Part shown: in pieces, positions 34,852 to 45,281 of the stretch
Position numbering within the stretch: the first letter of the stretch is position 1
Layout: each line of letters starts with the position of its first letter
Source of the DNA: Rhodopseudomonas rhenobacensis
GTDB taxonomy: Bacteria > Pseudomonadota > Alphaproteobacteria > Rhizobiales > Xanthobacteraceae
NCBI RefSeq assembly: GCF_014203125.1
Contig: NZ_JACHIH010000020.1
Coordinates: forward strand, 35,895-99,894
Direction of reading: 5' to 3'
DNA length: 64,000 nucleotides
The notes under the pieces: model-generated
What the model was told of the DNA's origin: nothing
Seen by the model: only the letters and a program-made list of their open reading frames with translations
Database searches by the model: none
Translations under genes and position numbers: made by a program

Positions 34852-37365
34852 ATGACAACTCCGAAACTCGATCGCCGTCAGGTGCTGAAACTTGAAGCCG
34901 CCGCAATGGCGGCGCTGGCCGGCGGCGTCGCGATGCCGGCGGGCGCGGCCAATCTCGTCACCGAACGCGCGGTCTCCGAACTGAAATGGGACAAGGCGGC
35001 GTGCCGCTTCTGCGGCACCGGCTGCAGCGTGATGGTCGCCACCAAGGAGAACCGCGTGGTCGCCACCCACGGCGACACCAAGTCCGAGGTCAATCGCGGG
35101 CTCAATTGCGTCAAGGGCTACTTCCTCTCCAAGATCATGTACGGCCATGACCGGCTGACCCAGCCGATGCTGCGCAAGACCGATGGCCGCTACGACAAGA
35201 ACGGCGAGTTCGAGCCGGTGTCGTGGGACGAAGCCTTCGACATCATGGCGGAGAAGTTCAAGGCGGCGCTGAAGAAGCGCGGCCCGAGCGGCGTCGGCAT
35301 GTTCGGCTCCGGGCAATGGACGGTGTGGGAAGGCTACGCCGCCTCAAAGCTGTTCAAGGCCGGTTTCCGCTCCAACAACATCGATCCCAACGCGCGGCAC
35401 TGCATGGCCTCGGCGGTCGCCGGCTTCATGCGCACCTTCGGCATCGACGAGCCGATGGGCTGCTACGACGACATCGAGGCCGCCGACGTGTTCGTGCTGT
35501 GGGGCTCCAACATGGCGGAGATGCATCCGTTGTTGTGGACCCGGGTCACCGACCGCCGGCTGTCGGCGCCGCACGTCAAGGTCGCGGTGCTGTCGACCTT
35601 CGAGCATCGCTCGTTCGACCTCGCCGATCTCGGCCTGGTGTTCAAGCCGCAGAGCGATCTGGCGATCCTCAACGCCATCGCCAACCACATCATCAAGACC
35701 GGCCGGGTCAACAAGGAGTTCGTCGCCAAGCACACCACCTTCAAGCGCGGCCAGACCGACATCGGCTACGGCTTGCGCCCGGAGCATCCGTTGCAGAAGG
35801 CGGCCACCGGCGCCGCCAAGGCCAACGACGCCACCGACATGAGCTTCGAGGAATACGCCGCCTTCGTCGCCGACTACACCATCGAGAAGGCGTCGCAGAT
35901 TTCCGGCGTGCCCGCCGCCAAGATCGAAGCGCTGGCCGAGCTCTATGCCGATCCGAACACCAAGGTCACCAGCTTCTGGACCATGGGTTTCAACCAGCAC
36001 ACCCGCGGCGTCTGGGCCAATAACCTCGCCTACAACCTGCATCTGTTGACCGGAAAAATCTCCGAGCCCGGCAACAGCCCGTTCTCGCTGACCGGGCAGC
36101 CTTCGGCCTGCGGCACCGCGCGCGAAGTCGGCACCTTCTCGCACCGCCTGCCGGCCGACATGGTGGTCACCAACAAGAAGCACCGCGACATCGCCGAAAA
36201 GATCTGGAAACTGCCCGAAGGCACTATCCCCGATAAGCCCGGCTATCACGCCGTGCTGCAAAGCCGGATGCTGAAGGACGGCCTGCTCAACGCCTATTGG
36301 GTTCAGGTCAACAACAACCTGCAGGCCGGCGCCAACGCCAACGAGGAAACCTATCCGGGCTTCCGCAATCCGGACAATTTCATCGTCGTCTCCGACGCCT
36401 ATCCGTCGGTGACGGCACTCGCCGCCGACCTGATCCTGCCGACCGCGATGTGGGTGGAGAAGGAAGGCGCCTATGGCAATGCCGAGCGCCGCACCCAGTT
36501 CTGGCATCAGCTGGTCGCAGCACCCGGCCAGGCCCGCTCCGATCTGTGGCAGCTGATGGAATTCGCCAAGCGCTTCAAGATCGAGGAGGTGTGGACCGAA
36601 GAGCTGCTGGCGAAGAAGCCGGAGCTTCGCGGCAAGACCATGTACGACGTGTTGTACAGGAACGGCCAGGTCGACAAGTATCCCGCGTCCGACATCGAGG
36701 CCGGCTATCTCAACGACGAATCCAAGGCGTTCGGCTACTATGTGCAGAAGGGGCTGTTCGAGGAATACGCCTCGTTCGGCCGCGGCCACGGCCACGACCT
36801 GGCGCCGTTCGACGATTATCACCGCGAGCGCGGCCTGCGCTGGCCGGTGGTGAACGGCCAGGAAACCCGCTGGCGATTCCGCGAGGGCTCGGATCCTTAC
36901 GTCAAGCAGGGCGCCGGGGTGCAGTTCTACGGCTTCCCCGACGGCCGCGCGCGGATCTTCGCGCTTCCGTATGAGCCCGCGGCAGAGGCCCCCGATGCCG
37001 ACTTCCCGTTCTGGCTCTCCACCGGACGCGTACTCGAGCATTGGCACTCCGGCACCATGACGCGGCGGGTCCCCGAACTCTACAAGGCGTTCCCCGAAGC
37101 CGTCTGCTTCATGCATCCCGACGACGCCGCCGATCTCAAGCTGCGCCGCGGCGACGAGATCAAGGTGCAGTCGCGCCGCGGCTTCATCCGCACCCGGGTC
37201 GAGACCCGCGGCCGCAACAAGCCGCCGCGCGGGCTGGTGTTCGTGCCGTGGTTCGACGAAGCGCAACTGATCAACAAGGTGACGCTCGACGCCACCGATC
37301 CGATTTCACTGCAGACCGACTACAAGAAATGCGCGGTGCGCATCGAACGGGTGACCGCGTCATGA
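34852..37365 (+). CDS. napA: Periplasmic nitrate reductase catalytic subunit NapA
   Basis: An 837-residue molybdopterin oxidoreductase that reduces nitrate to nitrite in the periplasm. The Tat signal (RR at residues 8-9 in DRRQVLKL; likely cleavage near AGA-ANL, about residue 32) is followed by the [4Fe-4S] cysteines Cys51, Cys54, Cys58 and Cys86. Cys184 in [13 protein letters not shown] is the molybdenum ligand. Start ATG at 34852 follows GGCAAGGAAACGTC. The stop overlaps napB by four bases. Electrons arrive from quinol via NapC and NapB. Confidence 0.97.
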   Translation: MTTPKLDRRQVLKLEAAAMAALAGGVAMPAGAANLVTERAVSELKWDKAACRFCGTGCSVMVATKENRVVATHGDTKSEVNRGLNCVKGYFLSKIMYGHDRLTQPMLRKTDGRYDKNGEFEPVSWDEAFDIMAEKFKAALKKRGPSGVGMFGSGQWTVWEGYAASKLFKAGFRSNNIDPNARHCMASAVAGFMRTFGIDEPMGCYDDIEAADVFVLWGSNMAEMHPLLWTRVTDRRLSAPHVKVAVLSTFEHRSFDLADLGLVFKPQSDLAILNAIANHIIKTGRVNKEFVAKHTTFKRGQTDIGYGLRPEHPLQKAATGAAKANDATDMSFEEYAAFVADYTIEKASQISGVPAAKIEALAELYADPNTKVTSFWTMGFNQHTRGVWANNLAYNLHLLTGKISEPGNSPFSLTGQPSACGTAREVGTFSHRLPADMVVTNKKHRDIAEKIWKLPEGTIPDKPGYHAVLQSRMLKDGLLNAYWVQVNNNLQAGANANEETYPGFRNPDNFIVVSDAYPSVTALAADLILPTAMWVEKEGAYGNAERRTQFWHQLVAAPGQARSDLWQLMEFAKRFKIEEVWTEELLAKKPELRGKTMYDVLYRNGQVDKYPASDIEAGYLNDESKAFGYYVQKGLFEEYASFGRGHGHDLAPFDDYHRERGLRWPVVNGQETRWRFREGSDPYVKQGAGVQFYGFPDGRARIFALPYEPAAEAPDADFPFWLSTGRVLEHWHSGTMTRRVPELYKAFPEAVCFMHPDDAADLKLRRGDEIKVQSRRGFIRTRVETRGRNKPPRGLVFVPWFDEAQLINKVTLDATDPISLQTDYKKCAVRIERVTAS

Positions 37366-37832
37366 TCCGAAAATCCTTCCTGCTCGCTGTGGTCGTCGTG
37401 ATGGCGGCGGCCTCCACCTCGCTGTTGGCGCAGAATGTTTCGTCCGGGCTGCGCGGCGACACCCCGCTCAACGAAGAAGGCCCGGCGGCTCTGATGACGC
37501 CGCAGCGCAATTCGTCGGAACGCGAAACCCGCAACTATCCGGAACAGCCGCCGGTGATTCCGCATACCACCGAGGGCTATCAGATCGACGTCAACGGCAA
37601 CAAATGCCTGTCGTGCCACGCCCGCGCCCGCACCACGGAATCCAAGGCGCCGATGGTCAGCATCACCCACTTCATGGATCGCGACGGGCAATTTTTGGCC
37701 TCGGTGTCGCCGCGGCGTTACTTCTGCACGCAGTGCCACGTGCCGCAGCACACCGCCAAGCCGCCGGTCGGCAACGACTTCACCGACATTGATTCTGTGC
37801 TGAGCCACGTGGCGCCCGGGGGCCGGCGATGA
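37362..37832 (+). CDS. napB: Periplasmic nitrate reductase dihaem cytochrome NapB
   Basis: A 156-residue periplasmic cytochrome with a signal peptide ([24 protein letters not shown]). Two haem sites: CLSCH (residues 82-86) and CTQCH (122-126). NapB passes electrons from NapC to NapA. The ATG at 37362 overlaps the napA stop; the longer frame starting within napA is a shadow. The end overlaps napC by four bases. Confidence 0.95.
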   Translation: MIRKSFLLAVVVVMAAASTSLLAQNVSSGLRGDTPLNEEGPAALMTPQRNSSERETRNYPEQPPVIPHTTEGYQIDVNGNKCLSCHARARTTESKAPMVSITHFMDRDGQFLASVSPRRYFCTQCHVPQHTAKPPVGNDFTDIDSVLSHVAPGGRR

Positions 37833-38467
37833 CTGCGATCGACCCTTCGGCGCCGCGCCGCTCGTTGCTGGCGCGGGCCTGGCAGTTCATCAAGGATCTG
37901 TGGCAGGTGCTGTTGCGGCCGAGCTCGGTGTTCGGACTCGGCGCGCTGGTGCTGGCGGGATTCGTCGCCGGCATCGTGTTCTGGGGCGGCTTCAACACCG
38001 TGCTGGAAGCCACCAACACCGAAAAGTTCTGCACCGGCTGCCACGAGATGCGCGACAACGTGTTCGCCGAGTTGAAGCCGACCATCCACTTCTCGAACCG
38101 CTCCGGCGTGCGCGCCAGCTGCCCGGATTGTCACGTCCCGCACAACTGGACCGACAAGATCGCGCGCAAGATGCAGGCCTCCAAAGAGGTCTGGGGCCAT
38201 CTGTTCGGCTCGATCGACACCCCGGACAAATTCCGCGAAAATCGTTTGGAGCTGGCGATGCACGAATGGTCGCGGTTCAAGGCCAATGATTCGCTGGAAT
38301 GCCGCAACTGCCACAGCGCGGCGTCGATGGACATCACCAAGCAGTCGCCGCGCGCCTCCGTCGCGCATCAGCGTTACCTGTTCACCGGGGAAAAGACCTG
38401 CATCGATTGCCACAAGGGCATCGCCCACCATCTGCCCGACATGCGCGGCGTGCCCGGCTGGCAGTAA
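37829..38467 (+). CDS. napC: Membrane tetrahaem quinol dehydrogenase NapC
   Basis: A 212-residue NapC/NirT protein anchored by one helix (about residues 34-58) with four haem sites: CTGCH (68-72), CPDCH (98-102), CRNCH (158-162) and CIDCH (191-195). It oxidises quinol at the periplasmic face and feeds NapB. The operon is napEDABC with no NapF, NapG or NapH, so it lacks the alternative quinol route. A family B repeat follows immediately. Confidence 0.96.
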   Translation: MTAIDPSAPRRSLLARAWQFIKDLWQVLLRPSSVFGLGALVLAGFVAGIVFWGGFNTVLEATNTEKFCTGCHEMRDNVFAELKPTIHFSNRSGVRASCPDCHVPHNWTDKIARKMQASKEVWGHLFGSIDTPDKFRENRLELAMHEWSRFKANDSLECRNCHSAASMDITKQSPRASVAHQRYLFTGEKTCIDCHKGIAHHLPDMRGVPGWQ

Positions 38468-38485
38468 GAGTCCATCCCTCAGCCT

Positions 38486-38620
38486 CGTGTCCCGGGCGCG
38501 GTGCCGCGCGCAGCGCTGCTCCGCAGAACCGGGACCGTCACGAGCACCTGCGTTCGTAACGACCCCGGATCAGCAGCGCACCACGCCGCAAACTGCGGCG
38601 CGCTGCGCTGCATCCGGGGA
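38486..38620. repeat. Dispersed GC-rich repeat, family B copy 3 (inverted)
   Basis: Same family as 7047-7182 but on the opposite strand: 'gtcccgggcgcgg', 'ctgctccgcagaaccgggac', 'gaccccggatcagcagcgca', 'gcgctgcgctgcatccgggg'. It fills most of the gap between napC and the helicase gene. Confidence 0.85.
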
Positions 38621-38724
38621 ACGGTCGTTGTGCCGATCGGCGGCTTGCGCTGCCCGCCTGAATGGTTAGCTTGCGGGAGTCGAATCGCGGCAGTTCCCTG
38701 CCGGGATCGCATCCCCGAGACCGC

Positions 38725-39834
38725 ATGCCCACATTCACGCCGCATCAGGACTCCGCGCTGAAGGCCGTCGCCGATTGGCTGAAGGCCAAGCCCGGTCGCG
38801 GCTCGACGCCGCCGGTATTCCGGCTGTTCGGCTATGCCGGCACCGGCAAGACCACGCTGGCGCGCCACATCGCCGACGGCGTCAACGGCGAGGTGAAATT
38901 CGCCGCCTTCACCGGCAAGGCCGCCTTGGTGATGCGCAACAAGGGCTGCGACAACGCCTCCACCATCCATTCCTTGATCTACCGCACCCGCGAGAGCGGC
39001 GTCGAACAGCCGAGCTTTGAATTGTGGGACGACGCCCCGGCCTCCAAGGCCAAGCTGATCGTGATCGACGAATGCTCGATGGTGGACGAGGAGTTGGGCC
39101 GCGACCTGATGTCGTTCGATTGCCCGCTGTTGGTGCTGGGCGATCCGGCGCAGCTGCCGCCGATCCAGGGCGGCGGCTTCTTCACCGATTGCGAGCCCGA
39201 CGTGATGCTGACCGAGGTGCATCGCCAGGCCCAGGACGATCCGATCGTGCGGCTGTCGATGGACGTGCGCGAAGGCCGCGACCTCGACATCGGCCGCTAC
39301 GGCGAGAGCGAGGTGATCTCGCGCACCGAGCTCGATCCGCAGCGGGTGATGAACGCCGATCAGGTGTTGGTCGGGCGCAACAACACGCGCCGCGCCTACA
39401 ACACAAGGTTTCGGCTGCGGCTCGACATCGAGGATCCGTTGCCGGTGGCCGGCGACAAGCTGGTCTGTCTGCGCAACAACCGCAAGAAGGCGCTGTTCAA
39501 CGGCGGGCTATGGCGGGTCAAGGCGCGCGCGGCGTCGAAATCGAAAATCATCACCATGCGGTTGTCGCCCGACGAAGACTTCGGCGGCCGCGTCACCAAG
39601 GTGTCGGTGCGCGGCGATTGCTTCGGCGGCGCGATCGAGCAGATCCCGTGGGAGCAGCGCAAGCCCTATGACGAGTTCGATTACGGCTACGTGCTGACGG
39701 TGCACAAGAGCCAAGGCTCGCAATGGGACGACGTGGTGCTGTTCGACGAAAGCTTCGCATTCCAGGAAAGCCGCGCCCGCTGGCTCTACACCGGCATCAC
39801 CCGCGCCGCGAAGCGGCTCAGCATCGTGATTTGA
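38725..39834 (+). CDS. RecD2/Dda-like ATP-dependent DNA helicase
   Basis: A 369-residue superfamily 1 helicase. Walker A FGYAGTGKTTL (about 35-45), Walker B LIVIDECSMVDEEL, motif III GDPAQLPPI, and C-terminal DYGYVLTVHKSQGSQWDDVV and LYTGITRAAKRLSIV are the ordered SF1 motifs seen in RecD2 and phage Dda helicases. It is short compared with RecD (about 600 residues), so it is more like the small Dda-type. ATG at 38725 is the best start; the longer frame from 38662 runs through repeat DNA. No adjacent recombination genes, and the role in the cell is unclear. Confidence 0.88.
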   Translation: MPTFTPHQDSALKAVADWLKAKPGRGSTPPVFRLFGYAGTGKTTLARHIADGVNGEVKFAAFTGKAALVMRNKGCDNASTIHSLIYRTRESGVEQPSFELWDDAPASKAKLIVIDECSMVDEELGRDLMSFDCPLLVLGDPAQLPPIQGGGFFTDCEPDVMLTEVHRQAQDDPIVRLSMDVREGRDLDIGRYGESEVISRTELDPQRVMNADQVLVGRNNTRRAYNTRFRLRLDIEDPLPVAGDKLVCLRNNRKKALFNGGLWRVKARAASKSKIITMRLSPDEDFGGRVTKVSVRGDCFGGAIEQIPWEQRKPYDEFDYGYVLTVHKSQGSQWDDVVLFDESFAFQESRARWLYTGITRAAKRLSIVI

Positions 39835-39855
39835 GTCATCTGACAATCACAAGCC

Positions 39856-39971
39856 GTCATCCCGGGGCTCGAGCAGCGAAGCTGCGAGAGAGCCCGGGAT
39901 CCTTAACCCCTGCAGGGAATATATGGATTCCGGACTTGCTCGTTCTAACGAACTCGCAATCCGGAATGACG
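39856..39971. repeat. Dispersed palindromic repeat, family A copy 5
   Basis: Left arm 'gtcatcccggggctcgagc', right arm 'cgcaatccggaatgacgg', with a less perfect match between arms. Intergenic, just after the helicase gene. Confidence 0.82.
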
Positions 39972-40009
39972 GACGCGTTGTGTATGAGCCGTCCCCAACC
40001 GGACTGAAT

Positions 40010-40708
40010 CTATCCCGGCTTCCTCGCCACAAACGTCATCCGCGACGGATTGTGCCCGATATTCTGCGCCGCGCGGGAGGCGGCAAAGCCCGCGGCGGTG
40101 AGCTTGCCGATCATCTCGGCCTCGCTGTAGCGCCGCAGCCCGATCTTGCTGCGCAATTCGCGGTAGTCGGATAGCGCGGTGCGCGCCAGGCCCCACAGCG
40201 CGTCGGCGAGAAAGCCGTGCGCCAGCGCGAAGCGCAACAGCGCGATGACGTCCTGCGCCATGCCGACGTCGGGCTGCAGAATGTCGCCGAGCACCAACTG
40301 CCCGCCTGGCTTCAGCAACCGGCCGACCACGGTGAGTGCGGTGTCGAGCTCCTGCGGCGTCATGTATTGCGCCACCGAATTCATCACCGCCAGATCGAGG
40401 GAATTCTCTTCCATGTTGCGCAAATCGTCCAGCGAGCGCACCCGGATCTTCACATTCGGCGCGAAGCGGGCGATCAGCCGGCCGCGCACCCCGGGCGCCG
40501 GCTCCGCCAGGATCAGCCGGCCGCAGGCGTCGGCGACCCGGCCGGCCGACAGCGCTTCGCCGCAGGAATAATCCAGCACGGTGGCGTCGGGGGAGGGGAT
40601 ATAACCCGCGATGTCCTCGGCGATCTGACGGAAATGCACGTCCCGGTGCAGTTTGCTGACGTAGATCGTGTGGGTGGAGTCGTAATAGTCGATCCAGTCA
40701 TCCATCAT
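40010..40708 (-). CDS. SAM-dependent methyltransferase (class I)
   Basis: About 232 residues; a longer frame from 40774 would add 22. Core features: VLDYSCGEALSAGRVAD as motif I with the glycines partly altered, ILAEPAPGVRGRL as motif II, DLAVMNSVAQYMTPQELDTAL as motif IV, and a C-terminal SYSEAEM-like region. The segment MDDWIDYYDSTHTIYVSKLHRDVHFRQIAEDI is typical of small-molecule or lipid-type methyltransferases. Substrate is unknown; no cluster context helps. Confidence 0.78.
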   Translation of the reverse strand: MMDDWIDYYDSTHTIYVSKLHRDVHFRQIAEDIAGYIPSPDATVLDYSCGEALSAGRVADACGRLILAEPAPGVRGRLIARFAPNVKIRVRSLDDLRNMEENSLDLAVMNSVAQYMTPQELDTALTVVGRLLKPGGQLVLGDILQPDVGMAQDVIALLRFALAHGFLADALWGLARTALSDYRELRSKIGLRRYSEAEMIGKLTAAGFAASRAAQNIGHNPSRMTFVARKPG

Positions 40709-40918
40709 GCCTGCCCGTTTAAAAAGTGCCGCGGGAATCTTGTTCCATTCACGGAACTCACTATGTCCTGGCACGTTGAGGTCTAGAGCGTTTCGACGCC
40801 TTGTGAAAGCGTCGGCTTGCTCTGAGAAATTTGACGCAATAGCTCGGTCGGGTGACGGCGAGATCAGCCGCGCTCGCCGAATGTTCCGTTTTGTACCATG
40901 TCAATAGGAAGGTAACTC

Positions 40919-41446
40919 GTGACCAAATCCAAATCATCCGATATCGCCGCTGAACTCGACACCCCCTCCGACCTGCCGCAGCCCGCGGTCGACAAGATTT
41001 CCGCGGCGCTCAACGTGCTGCTCGCCGACGCCTTCGCGCTGTATCTGAAGACCAAGAATTTCCATTGGCATGTCAGCGGCCGGCATTTCCGCGACTATCA
41101 CCTGATGCTCGACGAGCAGTCCGACCAGGTGTTGGCGACCACCGATCTCTTGGCAGAACGGGTTCGCAAGATCGGCGGCACCACGCTGCGCTCGATCGGT
41201 CACATCGCCAAGTTGCAGACCCTGCAGGATAACAACGACGGCTATGTGCCGCCGCAGCAGATGCTGGTTGAATTGATGAACGACAACAAGAAAGTCGCCG
41301 CGGCGATGCGCGCCGCCCACAAGATCATCGACGAACTCGAGGATGTCGCCTCGGCCAGCCTGTTGGAAAACTTCATCGACGAGACCGAGCGGCGCACCTG
41401 GTTCCTGTTCGAAGCTAGCCGTCAGGAGGGCGGCAACGAGGGGTAA
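40919..41446 (+). CDS. dps: Dps/ferritin-like DNA-protection protein
   Basis: A 175-residue Dps family protein, which oxidises and stores iron inside a dodecameric shell and shields DNA in stationary phase and stress. The ferroxidase-site residues are in KNFHWHVSGRHFRDYHLMLDEQ (about 42-63) and the helices are clear. Start is GTG at 40919 after CAATAGGAAGGTAACTC, a strong ribosome site. A strong hairpin terminator-like element follows. Confidence 0.92.
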   Translation: MTKSKSSDIAAELDTPSDLPQPAVDKISAALNVLLADAFALYLKTKNFHWHVSGRHFRDYHLMLDEQSDQVLATTDLLAERVRKIGGTTLRSIGHIAKLQTLQDNNDGYVPPQQMLVELMNDNKKVAAAMRAAHKIIDELEDVASASLLENFIDETERRTWFLFEASRQEGGNEG

Positions 41447-41505
41447 GGACGCGTCCTTCCGCCTGATCTAACGACAACAACAATCGTCAGGCGTCACTTC
41501 TCTGA

Positions 41506-41534
41506 CGATGCCCGGGCTGGTCCCGGGCATCGTT
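41506..41534 (+). terminator. Hairpin after dps
   Basis: A perfect 12-base stem acgatgcccggg / cccgggcatcgt with a five-base loop, 60 bases after the dps stop. It lacks a T run, so it may be a weak or factor-dependent terminator. Confidence 0.5.
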
Positions 41535-41577
41535 GCGTATGGGCGCGGGAAAGCGACATCGGCCGGAATGCTGCGGC

Positions 41578-42099
41578 TCAGCGCCACAGCCGCATCAGTG
41601 GGCCGCTCTCACCGAGCAGCGGATCGCTGGCGGGGCGTTGCACCTGCGGGATCGTCTGCTTCGCCCGGCGATGATTGTCCGGCGTCGGCCGCGTGATCTG
41701 CATGGTGTCGCCCGGCGGATAGGCGCCGACCACCTGAAAATCATGGCTGGCGAACAGGCATTTGTGGCCGGTGCCGGCGGGCAGGATGGCGACGTCGCCG
41801 ACGCCGAGCTGCACCGCTTCGCCGCGCTCGCCGCCGAACAGCACCAGCGCGTGGCCGCGCGCCACGCCCAGCGCCTCATGCACCGTGGCGTGGTAGTGCT
41901 GGAAATCGTAGATGCCGTCGCGCCAGCGCTGGCCCCAGCCGTTGCGCTCGAACACGTCCTCGATCGACTGCGCCGGATCGGCGCGCGTCACCTCGATCGC
42001 GCGCTTGTAGATCACCAGCGGCAGTACGTTGTTGGGAACCAGCCCGTCGTCCTCGAAGACGAAGGTCTGCGGCTTGATATGGTCGCGGGTCTCGCTCAT
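41578..42099 (-). CDS. Cupin domain-containing protein
   Basis: A 173-residue single-cupin protein. The cupin core lies at about residues 68-130: YHATVHEALGVARGHALVLFGG followed by GVGDVAILPAGTGHKCLF, with His and Glu ligands. The C-terminus has NHRRAKQTIPQVQRPASDP. The start ATG at 42099 (MSETRDHIKPQT) is preferred over the long frame from 42255, which overlaps the thioesterase. Function is unknown. Confidence 0.83.
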   Translation of the reverse strand: MSETRDHIKPQTFVFEDDGLVPNNVLPLVIYKRAIEVTRADPAQSIEDVFERNGWGQRWRDGIYDFQHYHATVHEALGVARGHALVLFGGERGEAVQLGVGDVAILPAGTGHKCLFASHDFQVVGAYPPGDTMQITRPTPDNHRRAKQTIPQVQRPASDPLLGESGPLMRLWR

Positions 42100-42130
42100 C
42101 TGGGCTCCGGTCAGTCTCAATGGACTAACC

Positions 42131-42637
42131 TCAGGCGCCGCTGGGCGTTCCCGTTGGAAGCGGAAACACCAGGCATGTCGTGGTGGCGTGCGCCAGCAGC
42201 CGGCCCTGCGCATCGGTGATGCGGGCTTCCGCGGTGGCGGTGCGACGGCCGACATTGAGCGTGCGGCCCTCGGTCTTCACCGCGCCGCTGTCCTTGGTCA
42301 TGCCCTTGATGAAGCTGACCTTGAATTCCAGCGTGGTGTAGCCCTGGCCCGGCGGAAGCATCGAATGCACCGCGAGCCCCATCGCGGAATCCAGCAAGGT
42401 CGCGGCGTAGCCGCCATGCACCGAGCCGATCGGATTGTAGTGCCGGAACGCGGGGGTGCTGTGGATCACCACCACGCCCGGCTCGGCGCTGCAGTCGAAC
42501 GGCTCGATATGCTGCATGATCGGCGGCGACGGCAGCCGGCCGTCGAACATCGCGCGGACGAACGCGACCCCCGGCATCGCCGCCATGATGTGGGGCGGGG
42601 TGACGTCGTAGCTGACAGGCGAGGGGCGGTCGTCCAT
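42131..42637 (-). CDS. PaaI-type hotdog thioesterase
   Basis: A 168-residue hotdog-fold thioesterase. The HGGYAATLLDSAMGLAVHS segment (with the catalytic Asp) and the strand GYTTLEFKVSFIKGMTKDSG match PaaI-like acyl-CoA thioesterases. ATG at 42637 (MDDRPSP) has TCGGGAGCACGCC as a ribosome site; the longer frame from 42691 adds an unlikely basic prefix. It lies upstream of the cupin gene, so the two may be cotranscribed. Substrate unknown. Confidence 0.88.
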   Translation of the reverse strand: MDDRPSPVSYDVTPPHIMAAMPGVAFVRAMFDGRLPSPPIMQHIEPFDCSAEPGVVVIHSTPAFRHYNPIGSVHGGYAATLLDSAMGLAVHSMLPPGQGYTTLEFKVSFIKGMTKDSGAVKTEGRTLNVGRRTATAEARITDAQGRLLAHATTTCLVFPLPTGTPSGA

Positions 42638-42771
42638 GGCGTGCTCCCGAGGTTTGTTATGATGGCGATCTGGTATGATGATGGTCATCATACAAAATGG
42701 CGGGCCATGGCGCCAGCGAATTTGGCGAGGAGGAGTGTCGGTGGCCCAGCTGGGCGCCTCGACATCAACGG

Positions 42772-42912
42772 CGTCATCCTGAGGCGCCGCGTGGACGACG
42801 CGAAGCGCCGTCCACGCGGCCTCGAAGGATGCGCTGCGGGCACTCGTGGCCGGTCATCCTTCGAGACGCCCGGCTTCGCTCTTCGAGCTCAGCCGGGCTC
42901 CTCAGGATGACG
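42772..42912. repeat. Palindromic repeat, family F copy 1
   Basis: Ends 'gtcatcctgaggcgccgcg' and 'ggctcctcaggatgacg' form an inverted pair; the inner part holds 'ctcgaaggatgcgctgcggg' and 'ggtcatccttcgagacgccc'. A partial copy lies near 63279-63340. Together with the next copy it fills most of the 524-base gap. Confidence 0.85.
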
Positions 42913-42988
42913 ACTCGCGATGACAAAAAGCTCGTGCAAGGGCGGCGGCGCATCGTGCGATCAGCACGGCGGGTGATCTAACAAGGCC

Positions 42989-43107
42989 GTCATTCCGGGG
43001 CGCGAGCCGTCAGGCGAGCGAACCCGGAATCTTGCTGCTGGGAATGCTTGCGCTTGCCGCGAGATTCCGGGTTCGCTCGAGCTTCGCTCTCGCGCCCCGG
43101 AATGACG
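42989..43107. repeat. Dispersed palindromic repeat, family A copy 6
   Basis: Left arm 'gtcattccggggcgcgagc', right arm 'ctctcgcgccccggaatgac'; inner 'gaacccggaatcttgctg' and 'cgagattccgggttcgctc'. Located downstream of carA. Confidence 0.9.
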
Positions 43108-43161
43108 GTCGTTATTGGGGCGGCGCCGCGGCGACGGCGGCGCCGCAGTCAGCCGAAACGC

Positions 43162-44352
43162 CTACGCGCTCTTCTTCGCCCGCATCAGCTCGGCAAACCG
43201 CTTGAACAGATAGTGCGAGTCGCGCGGGCCGGGCGAGGCTTCGGGGTGGTACTGCACCGAGAACACCGGCTTGTCGGCCAGCGCGATGCCGCAATTCGAG
43301 TCATCGAACAGCGAGACGTGGGTCTGCTGCACATTGCCCGGCAGCGTGGTCTTGTCGACCGCGAAGCCGTGGTTCATCGAGGTGATCTCCACCTTGCCGG
43401 TGGTGATGTCCTTGACCGGATGGTTGGCGCCGTGATGGCCCTGGTGCATCTTCACGGTCTTGCCGCCGAGGGCCAGCCCGAGCATCTGGTGGCCGAGACA
43501 AATCCCGAAGGTCGGCACGCCCGACGCGATCACGTCCTTGATCACCGGCACGGCGTATTGGCCGGTCGCCGCCGGATCGCCGGGGCCGTTCGACAGGAAC
43601 ACGCCGTCGGGATTCATCGCCAGAATATCTTCCGACGAGGTGGTCGCCGGCACCACGGTGACCTTGCAGCCTTCGCCGGCGAGCAACCGCAAAATGTTGC
43701 GCTTGATGCCGTAATCGATCGCCACCACGTTGAATTCAGGCGCGGTCTGCCGGCCAAAGCCTTCGTTCCAGATCCACGGCGTCTCGTCCCAGGTGAAGCG
43801 CTGGCCGGAGGTGACCATCGGCACCAGGTCCATGCCCTCGAGGCCGGGCCATTCGCGGGCTTCCTCCTTCAGCGCGTGCAGCTCGAATTCGCCGCTGCGG
43901 GAATGCGCGATCACCGCGTTGGGCATGCCCTTGCCGCGGATCAGCGCGGTCAGCGCCCGGGTGTCGATGCCGCTGAGGCCGATGATGCCGCGGGCCTTCA
44001 GCCAGGCGTCGAGATGCCGCGAGGAGCGATAATTCGACGGATCGGTGATCGCCGCGCGCAGGATCACCCCGCGGGCGCCCGGCGTCGCCGCCATGTTCAC
44101 CGTCTCGATGTCGTCGTCGTTGGTGCCGACATTGCCGATATGCGGGAAGGTGAAGGTGATCAGCTGCCCGGCATAGGACGGATCGGTGAGGATCTCCTCA
44201 TAGCCGGTCATCGCGGTGTTGAAGCAGACTTCGCCGACCGCGTGGCCCTCCGCGCCGAGGCCGAAGCCCTCGAACACGGTGCCGTCGGCAAGCACGAGGA
44301 GCGCGGTCGGTTTGTGGTCCGGCCAGGCTTTGTTGGTTTCTGAGGTTGTCAT
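43162..44352 (-). CDS. carA: Carbamoyl-phosphate synthase small subunit
   Basis: A 396-residue glutamine amidotransferase subunit that gives ammonia to CarB for arginine and pyrimidine synthesis. The class I nucleophile is in [18 protein letters not shown], and the catalytic His/Glu pair is in [20 protein letters not shown]. The N-terminal CarA domain includes [28 protein letters not shown]. Length is usual. carB is not in the window. The start ATG at 44352 and downstream repeats suggest a single-gene transcript. Confidence 0.96.
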   Translation of the reverse strand: MTTSETNKAWPDHKPTALLVLADGTVFEGFGLGAEGHAVGEVCFNTAMTGYEEILTDPSYAGQLITFTFPHIGNVGTNDDDIETVNMAATPGARGVILRAAITDPSNYRSSRHLDAWLKARGIIGLSGIDTRALTALIRGKGMPNAVIAHSRSGEFELHALKEEAREWPGLEGMDLVPMVTSGQRFTWDETPWIWNEGFGRQTAPEFNVVAIDYGIKRNILRLLAGEGCKVTVVPATTSSEDILAMNPDGVFLSNGPGDPAATGQYAVPVIKDVIASGVPTFGICLGHQMLGLALGGKTVKMHQGHHGANHPVKDITTGKVEITSMNHGFAVDKTTLPGNVQQTHVSLFDDSNCGIALADKPVFSVQYHPEASPGPRDSHYLFKRFAELMRAKKSA

Positions 44353-44508
44353 GAGCCCATTACATAGAGCCCGGCCCCGCGCCCGTCAAAGCCGGAAGCC
44401 GGGGATTTCCCGGTTTCGGCGAGATTTGACAGGGGAGCGTTGCCCTCTAGGCTGCCCCGCCGGGCGACCCGGCGGATTCGCCGAAAGTTCGCCGGTGCGG
44501 GAGGCCAA

Positions 44509-45210
44509 ATGGACAATCCGATGCCGATTCTGCTCGTTCCGGGGCTCGGCGGCTCGCCGCGGATCTACGCCCCGGTGGTCCCGCAGCTGTGGCGCCACGG
44601 CCCGGTGACGGTCGCCAACCATCTCCGCGACGACTCCATCGGGGCGATCGCGCGGCGGATTCTCGCCGAGGCGCCGCCGCGCTTCGCGCTGGCCGGGCAT
44701 TCGATGGGCGGCTACATCGCCTTGGAGATCATGCGGCAGGCGCCGGAGCGGGTGGCGAAGCTCGCCCTGCTCAACACCCAGGCGCGGCCGGACAGCGACG
44801 AAGCCAAAGAACGCCGCCGCCGCCAGATCGAAGGCATCAACGCCGGCCGCTATAGCGAGGCGGTGGGCGCGCTGTTTCCGGGCTTCGTGCATCCGTCGCG
44901 GCATGACGACGCCGAGTTGCTGGCCGAGGTCGAGGCGATGGCCGCCGACGTCGGGCCCGAGGCGTTCGCCCGCCAGCTCACCGCGATCATGGGACGCGCG
45001 GATTCCCGCGCCACGCTGGCCAAGATCGGCTGCCCGACGCTTGTGCTGACCGGGGACCAGGACAACACCATCCCGAACGCGCTGTCGGTGGAAATGGCCG
45101 AGGGCATTTCAGGCGCCAAGCTGGTGACGATCGCCAATTGCGGGCATCTGCCGCAGCTGGAGCGGCCGCAGGAGACTGCCGCGGCGCTCTTGGACTGGTT
45201 GCGGATCTGA
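44509..45210 (+). CDS. Alpha/beta hydrolase
   Basis: A 233-residue alpha/beta hydrolase. The triad is Ser in ALAGHSMGGYIALE, Asp in VLTGDQDNTIPN and His in IANCGHLPQLERPQET. The start is ATG at 44509 (MDNPMPILLVPGLGG) after GCGGGAGGCCAA. An upstream in-frame start would include unrelated sequence. Substrate unknown; the short cap (about 100-160) resembles simple esterases or lipases. Confidence 0.87.
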   Translation: MDNPMPILLVPGLGGSPRIYAPVVPQLWRHGPVTVANHLRDDSIGAIARRILAEAPPRFALAGHSMGGYIALEIMRQAPERVAKLALLNTQARPDSDEAKERRRRQIEGINAGRYSEAVGALFPGFVHPSRHDDAELLAEVEAMAADVGPEAFARQLTAIMGRADSRATLAKIGCPTLVLTGDQDNTIPNALSVEMAEGISGAKLVTIANCGHLPQLERPQETAAALLDWLRI

Positions 45211-45281
45211 GTTGTCACACTTCGCCGGACGGCCTAAATCAGCCGCAACACGGCGCGGATGCGCTGCCAGAGGAGTTTTTC

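Noticed and set aside
35344..37266. Minus-strand ORF of 640 codons across napA
   Set aside because: Antisense to napA, whose motifs are unambiguous.
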